From: DATCYZ01 sp036526195 | GTDB lineage: Bacteria; Pseudomonadota; Gammaproteobacteria; Burkholderiales; SG8-39 | Length of the DNA stretch: 21,091 bases | Assembly: GCA_036526195.1 (NCBI GenBank) | Contig: DATCYZ010000003.1 | Coordinates: 1 to 21,091 of the forward strand | Reading direction: 5' to 3' | In this document: positions 14,324 through 19,437 of the stretch, piece after piece | Layout: every line of letters starts with the position of its first letter | How positions within the stretch are numbered: position 1 is the first letter of the stretch | Made by a program: the position numbers and the translations under genes | Notes under the pieces: generated by a model | Told to the model about the DNA's origin: nothing | Seen by the model: the letters and a program-made list of their open reading frames with translations, nothing else | Database searches by the model: none

Positions 14324-16023
14324 GGTGGCTTTGCGCCCTGCTCGCGCTCGCGCTCGTCTGGCTGCCGGCGCAGGCGCGCGAGCGTGTCACCTACTTCCAC
14401 AGCGCGATCGCCATCGCCGCCGACGGCTCGCTCACCGTCACCGAGACCATCGAGGTGGTGGCCGAGGGCCGCGAGATCCGCCGCGGCATCCTGCGCGACT
14501 TTCCCACCGAGTACCGCGACCGGCTGGGCCACCGCGTCAACGTGCCCTTCGACGTGCTCTCGGTCGAGCGCAACGACGCGCCCGAGACCTTCGGCCTCGA
14601 GAAACTCGCCAACGGCGTGCGCATCCGCATCGGCAGCGCCGACCGGCTGCTTTCTCACGGCCTGCATCGCTACCGCATCACCTACCGCACCGCGCGCCAG
14701 CTCGGCTTCTTCAAGGACCACGACGAGCTGTACTGGAACGTGAACGGCAACGGCTGGACCTTCGCCTTCGACACGGTGCAGGCGGAAGTCACGTTGCCCG
14801 CGCCGGTGCCGCGCGAAGCCCTGCGCGCCGAGGCCTACACCGGCCCGCAGGGCGCGCGCGGGCGCGACTACGCCGCCGACCTGCACGACGGCGGCGCACG
14901 CTTCCACACCACGCGCGGCCTGCCGCCTTACGAAGGCCTCACCCTGGTGCTCGAGTTCCCCAAGGGCGTGATCGCCGCGCCTTCGCGCCTGCAGCGCGCG
15001 CGCTGGTTCCTCGAGGCGAACCGCGGGGTGCTCGCGGGCGCGGCGGGTTTCCTTGCGCTGCTCCTGTTCTATTTCTGGCGCTGGACGCTGGTCGGGCGCG
15101 ATCCGCGCGAAGGCCCGAAGTTCCCGCGCTACGAGGCACCGCCCCGGCTCGGGCCCGCCGGCGCGCGCTACGTCGATCGCATGAATTTCGACAGCACCTG
15201 CTTCGCCGCGGCGCTGCTGGGACTTGGCGCGCGCGGCTATCTGAAGATCCGCCAGGACGGCGACGGCTTCGAGCTCGAAGGCACCGGCGCCGCGGTCGAA
15301 TGGCTGCCCGGCGAGCGCCCGCTCGACGGCCTGCTGCGCGGCCCCGGCAAGCCCACCGTGATCGGCAATACCCACGACCCCGCGGTGCAGGGGGTGCGCG
15401 ACCGCATGGCGCTCGAACTCGCGGCGCATTTCGGCGAACGGCTGTTCTCGAAGAACCGCGGCTCGCTGATGACCGGCGTGGTGCTCGCGGTCGCCACGGT
15501 GGCGGCGATGGCGGTCTTCGAGGCGCCCGAGACCACCATCGCCGCGATCACCGTCGCCATGATCGCCCTGGTGTTCGCCTTTTCGCACTGGCTGCCGGCC
15601 TACTCGGTCGAGGGGCGCAGGCTGCAGGACCACATCGAGGGGCTGCGCCAGTACCTCGGCGTCGCCGAGGCCGACGAGCTGCGGCGCATGAAGGCGCCGC
15701 CGATGTCGAAGGAGGAGTTCTCGAAGTTCCTGCCCTACGCCGTGGCACTCGACGTGGAGAAGAACTGGGCGACGCGCTTTGCCGCCGTGGCCGGCGCCGC
15801 CGCGGTGGCCGAGGCGGTGTCCGCGTACTACGTCTTCAGCCGCGAGGGCGGCTTCTTCGACCGCGGCGGAGTGAGCAGCTTCGCCGATTCGATCTCGGCC
15901 ATGGGCAGCACGGTGTCCTCGGCGGCGACGCCGCCGGGCTCGAGTTCCGGCGGGTCCTCGGGCGGCGGAGGCGGCGGGTCCTCGGGCGGCGGCGGCGGCG
16001 GCGGGGGCGGAAGCGGCTGGTGA
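14320..16023 (+). CDS. DUF2207 family membrane protein with Gly/Ser tail
   Basis: This 567-residue protein starts at the GTG that overlaps the lemA stop. Residues 1-19 are a signal peptide with a likely cleavage after AQA. A large extracytoplasmic beta-rich domain follows (FHSAIAIAADGSLTVTETIEVVAEG, RRGILRDFPT), typical of DUF2207. Membrane segments lie at about 236-254, 383-402, 406-426 and 486-506. The cytoplasmic middle contains the conserved Y-x-P-P-x-x-x-P-A and YLKI segments. The tail is a run of Gly and Ser ending in SGW, encoded by an imperfect GGC repeat. Function is unknown. It probably works with LemA. It converges on the methyltransferase gene with only 13 bp between them. Confidence 0.88.
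   Translation: MRWLCALLALALVWLPAQARERVTYFHSAIAIAADGSLTVTETIEVVAEGREIRRGILRDFPTEYRDRLGHRVNVPFDVLSVERNDAPETFGLEKLANGVRIRIGSADRLLSHGLHRYRITYRTARQLGFFKDHDELYWNVNGNGWTFAFDTVQAEVTLPAPVPREALRAEAYTGPQGARGRDYAADLHDGGARFHTTRGLPPYEGLTLVLEFPKGVIAAPSRLQRARWFLEANRGVLAGAAGFLALLLFYFWRWTLVGRDPREGPKFPRYEAPPRLGPAGARYVDRMNFDSTCFAAALLGLGARGYLKIRQDGDGFELEGTGAAVEWLPGERPLDGLLRGPGKPTVIGNTHDPAVQGVRDRMALELAAHFGERLFSKNRGSLMTGVVLAVATVAAMAVFEAPETTIAAITVAMIALVFAFSHWLPAYSVEGRRLQDHIEGLRQYLGVAEADELRRMKAPPMSKEEFSKFLPYAVALDVEKNWATRFAAVAGAAAVAEAVSAYYVFSREGGFFDRGGVSSFADSISAMGSTVSSAATPPGSSSGGSSGGGGGGSSGGGGGGGGGSGW
15949..15992 (+). repeat. Tandem 24-bp-period repeat encoding the Gly/Ser tail
   Basis: A 20-bp unit (15949-15968) recurs exactly at 15973-15992, and a (GGC)n-like stretch continues to 16014. 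It encodes GGSSGGGG units at the C-terminus of the DUF2207 protein. The repeat is prone to slippage in multiples of 3. Confidence 0.8.
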
Positions 16024-16036
16024 GCCGCGAAGGAGA

Positions 16037-16876
16037 TTACGCGGGCTTCCTTGCCACGAAGCGCATGCCGCCGAGCACGCGCGAGCGCACCATCGCCACC
16101 AGCTTCACGTAGGCGGCATAGAACGCCTCGTCCCCCGCGGGCAGGCCGGCGGCGCGGGTTTCCTCGCGCATCGTCGTGTACATGGTGAGCCGCCCGGCGA
16201 GCACCTCGCCCCATTCGAGGGTCAGGTCCTCGACGGCCTCGAGCGCGAAGCCGGCACGCTTGAAGAGCGCCGCGTAGTCCTCCGGCGATTGCACCGTCTG
16301 CGCGGCGATGCCCTGCCACATCGTCCCGGCCTCGTCCCCGGAAAGCGGTCGGTGCGCGACCCAGTCGGTGAAGGCGAGCACGCCGCCGGGTTTCAGCAGG
16401 CGCTGCGCCTCGCCGAGCGCGGCGAACTTGTCCGGCACGTGCAGGAAGGCCTCCTGCGAGAGCACCGCGTCGAAGGACGCGTCTACAAGCCCGGTGGCGG
16501 TGACGTCGCCCTCGATGACGCGCACCCGGTCGTCCATGCCGGTGCGGCGGTTGAGGTCCGCCGCGCCCGCGACGCGCTCGGGCGTCAGGTCGATGCCGGT
16601 CACCTTCACGCCGCAGCTGCTCGCGTACCAGCGCGCCGGGCCGCCGAGTCCCGCGCAGAAATCCGCCACCTGCATGCCGGGCGCGAGGCCGGCGGCGCGC
16701 GCCAGCGCCTGGTTCGCCTTCAGGCCGCCGTAATGGTCCTGGTCGTGCGGCCAGAGGCTGGCGGGCGAGAGGTTTTCGAGCGAGCCGCGCTCGGCCTCGA
16801 CCTTCGCCAGCACCTGCGCCGCCGAGATCGGGTGGCGGGCGTAGAAGCCGGTGACGTGGGCGCGACGTTCATCCAT
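16037..16876 (-). CDS. SAM-dependent methyltransferase, sarcosine/dimethylglycine-methyltransferase-like
   Basis: This is a 279-residue protein. Upstream of the ATG at 16876 the frame stays open to 17293, but that part is antisense-type low-complexity and overlaps the PIN gene, so the ATG is the start. Motif I is VADFCAGLGGPARW (about 72-85), followed by GVKVTGIDLTPERV, the motif II region GDVTATGLVDASFDAVLSQEAFLHV, and LLKPGGVLAFTDWV. The DHYGG...GLGGPARW pattern is that of small-molecule N- or C-methyltransferases (glycine/sarcosine and gamma-tocopherol type). The substrate is unknown. It is 10 bp downstream of the PIN gene and so may be co-transcribed with the toxin cluster, though a functional link is not evident. 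Confidence 0.85.
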   Translation of the reverse strand: MDERRAHVTGFYARHPISAAQVLAKVEAERGSLENLSPASLWPHDQDHYGGLKANQALARAAGLAPGMQVADFCAGLGGPARWYASSCGVKVTGIDLTPERVAGAADLNRRTGMDDRVRVIEGDVTATGLVDASFDAVLSQEAFLHVPDKFAALGEAQRLLKPGGVLAFTDWVAHRPLSGDEAGTMWQGIAAQTVQSPEDYAALFKRAGFALEAVEDLTLEWGEVLAGRLTMYTTMREETRAAGLPAGDEAFYAAYVKLVAMVRSRVLGGMRFVARKPA

Positions 16877-16886
16877 GTGCGGCAGG

Positions 16887-17363
16887 CTAACCGGAGACCA
16901 GCCGGTGCGACAAGGCCGCGGGCGTGAGGATATCGAACGGCAGCCTGCGCACGCGCCTGCGGCCGAGTTCGAGCAACGCGCGGTCGCGCGAGACAAGCAC
17001 ATCGGCGCCGCAGGCGATCGCCAGCTCGAGGAACTTCTGGTCGTCCCGGTCGCGGCACTGCGGCAGCGGCATCGGCGGATGGCGCACGCCGTCGGCGGGC
17101 CGCACCAGCGTGCGCAGGCGCGCAAGGCAGGCCGCCTGCGCCGCGGCGTCGAGCGAGCGCTTGCCGAGGTCGTAGCCGAGCGCACGCGCAAGCTCGGCCT
17201 CGCAGGGCGCGTCGATGAAGATCTGCGCGCGGCCGTCGGCCTGCGCCGCGGCGATCGCGCGGGTGGCCGGGTCGTCAAAGGCGAGCCAGTCAATCCAGGC
17301 GTTGGTGTCGAGGACGAGGCGCAGGGGGTCGGGCGGGCGCCGATCCGGGCTATATGGTAACAT
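16887..17363 (-). CDS. PIN-domain protein, putative VapC-type toxin (copy 1)
   Basis: This 158-residue PIN nuclease has D19 in VLDTNAWID, E57 in CEAELAR, the D105/D107/D108 cluster in CRDRDDQKFL, and D127 in SRDRALL, so the acidic quartet is intact. It belongs to the 'putative toxin-antitoxin toxin, PIN family' (COG1569-like) rather than classic VapC. PIN toxins cleave RNA, commonly tRNA or rRNA. It shares PQCRD-x-DDQKFL with the PIN gene just upstream, so the two are paralogues. The ATG at 17363 sits inside a 16-bp perfect palindrome, and there is no Shine-Dalgarno. No separate antitoxin gene lies beside it. Confidence 0.82.
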   Translation of the reverse strand: MLPYSPDRRPPDPLRLVLDTNAWIDWLAFDDPATRAIAAAQADGRAQIFIDAPCEAELARALGYDLGKRSLDAAAQAACLARLRTLVRPADGVRHPPMPLPQCRDRDDQKFLELAIACGADVLVSRDRALLELGRRRVRRLPFDILTPAALSHRLVSG

Positions 17364-17372
17364 ATATGTTAC
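17357..17372. promoter_or_regulatory. 16-bp perfect AT-rich palindrome over the PIN start codon
   Basis: GTAACATATATGTTAC (17357-17372) reads the same on both strands. It overlaps the ATG of PIN copy 1 and fills most of the 18-bp gap after PIN copy 2. It is strikingly AT-rich for this genome. A CATAGT hexamer just upstream on the minus strand leaves 7 nt to the ATG. It is a likely operator of a toxin-antitoxin regulator. Confidence 0.6.
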
Positions 17373-17381
17373 TATGGAACA

Positions 17382-17834
17382 CTATCCGGCGCCAGACGCG
17401 AGTTTTTCGCGCAGCGCCTCCGGTGACAGGATCGGGATGCGCGCGCCGGGCGCAAGGACCAGCAGGTCGGCGTCGCCGGTGACCAGTGCGTCGGCGCCCG
17501 CCGCCCAGGCGAGGTCGAGGAACTTCTGGTCGTCCGCATCGCGGCACTGCGGCATCCGCCCGCGCGGCTTCACGGATGACACCACTTCGGCGTGCTCGAG
17601 GTAGTGCGCAAGCAACCCCTTGGCGGCCTCCGCCTCCAGCGCGAACTTCGGGTAGGCGAGCACGCGCAGCAGTTCGGCGACAGTGTCCTGCGAGGCGAGC
17701 GGCACCACCTGCCTCCCGGCCCAGGCCTCGCGCAGCCAGGCCAACCGCCCGGCGCGAAACAGCAGCGCCGACACTGCCACATTGGTGTCGTGCACCAGGC
17801 GCAGGCCCCGCGCTACTTCCTTTTTCGTGCCCAC
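17382..17834 (-). CDS. PIN-domain protein, putative VapC-type toxin (copy 2)
   Basis: This 150-residue PIN nuclease has D16 in VHDTNVAV, E54 in VAELLRVL, the D99/D101/D102 cluster in CRDADDQKFL, and D121/D123 in GDADLL. It is the direct partner of the AbrB-type antitoxin: the GTG start at 17834 lies inside the end of the antitoxin gene, with a 22-nt overlap. An AAGGAAG about 14 nt into the gene could instead serve a later non-ATG start near LRLV. The family and order (antitoxin then PIN toxin) are typical of VapBC-like modules. The expected activity is sequence- or structure-specific RNase. Confidence 0.83.
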   Translation of the reverse strand: MGTKKEVARGLRLVHDTNVAVSALLFRAGRLAWLREAWAGRQVVPLASQDTVAELLRVLAYPKFALEAEAAKGLLAHYLEHAEVVSSVKPRGRMPQCRDADDQKFLDLAWAAGADALVTGDADLLVLAPGARIPILSPEALREKLASGAG

Positions 17835-18037
17835 TTGACCGCGTCCTCGACGTCCTTCTCGCCGAGCCCGAGGGTTTCCATCTTGGCCCAGACCCCCTCG
17901 AGGCTCGCGACGCGTGCCGGCACCAGCACGATGCGGCCCTTCTCGGCGCGCACCTCGAAGTAGGTGGTGCCCGGGTACTGGCTCACCACGGCCTTGGGCA
18001 GCGTGAGCTGGTTCTTCGAAGTCAGCTTGGCGAGCAT
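17813..18037 (-). CDS. AbrB/MazE-type antitoxin
   Basis: This 74-residue protein has a swapped-hairpin DNA-binding domain (residues about 3-45: LAKLTSKNQLTLPKAVV, then FEVRAEKGRIVLVPA) followed by a helix that ends in a basic tail (KWARKRK) and probably binds the toxin. The frame is open to 18139, but the added N-terminus lacks any family similarity. The ATG at 18037 begins exactly at the conserved domain, with GGGTGA 8 nt upstream. The promoter and a TAAGGA/TCCTTA palindrome lie just upstream, which fits autoregulation. It is the first gene of antitoxin - PIN copy 2 - PIN copy 1. Confidence 0.85.
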   Translation of the reverse strand: MLAKLTSKNQLTLPKAVVSQYPGTTYFEVRAEKGRIVLVPARVASLEGVWAKMETLGLGEKDVEDAVKWARKRK

Positions 18038-18053
18038 GGCGATCACCCGAAAG

Positions 18054-18071
18054 TAAGGAATCCTTATTTTA
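18054..18071 (-). promoter_or_regulatory. -10 element and operator-like palindrome of the AbrB-PIN module
   Basis: TAAAAT (18071-18066, 5 of 6 to TATAAT, context GCGTAAAAT) is overlapped by an inverted repeat TAAGGA-A-TCCTTA (18054-18066). A TTGCGG -35 lies at 18-bp spacing. The palindrome covers the expected transcription start, so a bound AbrB-type dimer would block transcription. Confidence 0.55.
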
Positions 18072-18186
18072 CGCCAATCTGCCCCGCTCCCGCAATGATC
18101 CGTGGATTGCATGCCTGCGCCACCTCCCTCAGACTTCAACGCCCATCGGCGGCGCGGGTTGACGCGCCCTTCACAGGAGAGCTGGC

Positions 18187-18978
18187 ATGAACAAGACCCC
18201 CCGCCTCGCCGTCGTCACCGGCGCCGGCTCAGGACTCGGCGCGGCGATCGCGAAGAAGCTCGCGCACGACGGCTTCGCGCTCGGCGTGATCGACATCGAC
18301 ACCGGCCGCGCGCAGGAGACGGCGCGCGCGATCGAGGCCGCCGGCGGGCGCGCGACGGCGTATCGCGCCGACACCAGCAAGGCCGCGGAGCTCGACGCCG
18401 CAATCGGCGCCGCAGTGTCCGACATCGGCCCGCTGGAGGCGATGGTGAACAACGCCGGCGTGCTCGACGGTTACTTCGATGTCGACGAGATGGACGAGTC
18501 GCTGTGGCGGCGCGTGATCGACATCGACCTCACCGGGGTGTTCCTCGGCTCGAAGCGGGCGCTCGCCGAGATGCTGCCGCGCGGCCGCGGCAAGATCGTC
18601 AACATGGCCTCGGTGGCGGGCCTGAACGGCACCGGCGGCGGCGCGGCCTACATCGCCGCCAAGCACGGGGTGGTCGGCCTGACGCGGCAGATGGCGGTGC
18701 GCTACGCAGCGCGCGGCATCAACGTGAACTGCATCTGCCCCGGCGCGATCACCACCAACCTGCGCGCCAACTCGCAGGCCATCCTCGGCCCCGGCGTGCC
18801 CGACATGAGCGGACGCGGCGTGGTGGTGAACGAGGACCAGGTGAAGGCGCTGGTGCCCGCGGGCGCGCGCGGCACGGTGGAGGACATCGCCAACGGCGTG
18901 GCCTTCCTCGCCTCGGAGGCGGCCTCGTACATGAACGGCCACGCGCTGGTGGTGGACGGGGGCTGGCGGGCGAAATGA
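18187..18978 (+). CDS. SDR-family NAD(H)-dependent oxidoreductase
   Basis: This is a 263-residue classical short-chain dehydrogenase: TGAGSGLG (11-18) for the cofactor, D36 at the end of beta-2 (prefers NAD over NADP), NNAG (88-91), catalytic S142, Y155 and K159 (YIAAK), and PG at about 186-187. The position of the tetrad Asn (NLTGVF in most members) is D114 here (IDLTGVF). An AGGAGA lies 8 nt before the ATG. It acts as an alcohol or ketone reductase or dehydrogenase on an unknown substrate. The gene stands alone on the plus strand, between the AbrB-PIN module and the HTH gene. A 19-codon reading frame overlaps its stop (ATGA, 18975-19034) but shows nothing recognisable. Confidence 0.9.
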   Translation: MNKTPRLAVVTGAGSGLGAAIAKKLAHDGFALGVIDIDTGRAQETARAIEAAGGRATAYRADTSKAAELDAAIGAAVSDIGPLEAMVNNAGVLDGYFDVDEMDESLWRRVIDIDLTGVFLGSKRALAEMLPRGRGKIVNMASVAGLNGTGGGAAYIAAKHGVVGLTRQMAVRYAARGINVNCICPGAITTNLRANSQAILGPGVPDMSGRGVVVNEDQVKALVPAGARGTVEDIANGVAFLASEAASYMNGHALVVDGGWRAK

Positions 18979-19038
18979 GCGCGGGTTTCTTCGGGCGCAT
19001 TGCGTCCGGGCGCGTGGAGGCGCGTTCCGGCTGAGCCC

Positions 19039-19341
19039 TCAGGCCGCGTTCTTCACCACCAGTCGCACCTGCAGGCCGGCGCGACTCGCCATGTTCACCA
19101 GCGCATCGATGCTGAAGAGGTCGATGCGACCCTTCAGCACCGCGTTCAGCCGGGGCTGGGTGACCCCCAGGGCTTTCGCGGCCTCGGCCTGCGTCATGCC
19201 GCTCGCGCGGAAGTGCTGCTCGATGCGGATCATGAGCTCCGAGCGCAGCTTCAGGTGCTCCGCCTCGGCCTTGCCGTAGCCGAGGTCGCGGAACACATTG
19301 CCGCTGCCACGGGTACGTTTCAGCTTCCGGACGGTCGCCAT
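19039..19341 (-). CDS. XRE-family HTH protein, HigA-like antitoxin without a toxin
   Basis: This is a 100-residue protein. RGSGNVFRDLGY near the N-terminus and the helix-turn-helix MTQAEAAKALGVTQPRLNAVLKGR (residues about 49-72) match the HTH_37 group of antitoxins that usually follow a RelE/HigB toxin. Here no toxin gene is present: upstream is the divergent uup gene, downstream the end of the SDR gene. The ATG at 19341 starts at the conserved MATVRK; the longer open frame to 19467 adds unrelated residues across the promoter. A perfect 10-bp inverted repeat lies 26-50 bp upstream, so the protein probably controls its own gene. Confidence 0.83.
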   Translation of the reverse strand: MATVRKLKRTRGSGNVFRDLGYGKAEAEHLKLRSELMIRIEQHFRASGMTQAEAAKALGVTQPRLNAVLKGRIDLFSIDALVNMASRAGLQVRLVVKNAA

Positions 19342-19367
19342 GCTCACGCCTCGAATGGAGGCCTGAA

Positions 19368-19391
19368 GTTTATCCCGAAACCGGGATAAAC
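19368..19391. promoter_or_regulatory. Perfect inverted repeat, likely operator of the HTH gene
   Basis: GTTTATCCCG (19368-19377), spacer AAAC, CGGGATAAAC (19382-19391): perfect 10-bp arms, centred in the 96-bp divergent region. On the minus strand a TAAACT hexamer (19372-19367) overlaps one arm, so binding would cover the HTH gene promoter. It is 32 bp upstream of the uup -10 and could also affect uup. Confidence 0.7.
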
Positions 19392-19422
19392 CCGCCCTCC
19401 CGCATGTGCATCCATCACGCTG

Positions 19423-19437
19423 TATAGTGCGCCCCCC
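19423..19437 (+). promoter_or_regulatory. -10 element of uup, near-leaderless
   Basis: TATAGT (19423-19428, 5 of 6 to TATAAT) is followed by 9 nt (mostly C) and then the ATG. The expected start is about 2-3 nt before the ATG. There is no Shine-Dalgarno and no clear -35. Confidence 0.5.

Noticed and set aside
18151..18168. GGCGCG-N6-CGCGCC inverted repeat and TTGACG before the SDR gene
   Set aside because: Short GC repeats are frequent here, and no -10 hexamer lies at the right distance from TTGACG.
18975..19034. 19-codon frame (ATGA overlap with the SDR stop)
   Set aside because: Too short and no recognisable motif; could be a gene remnant but nothing supports it.
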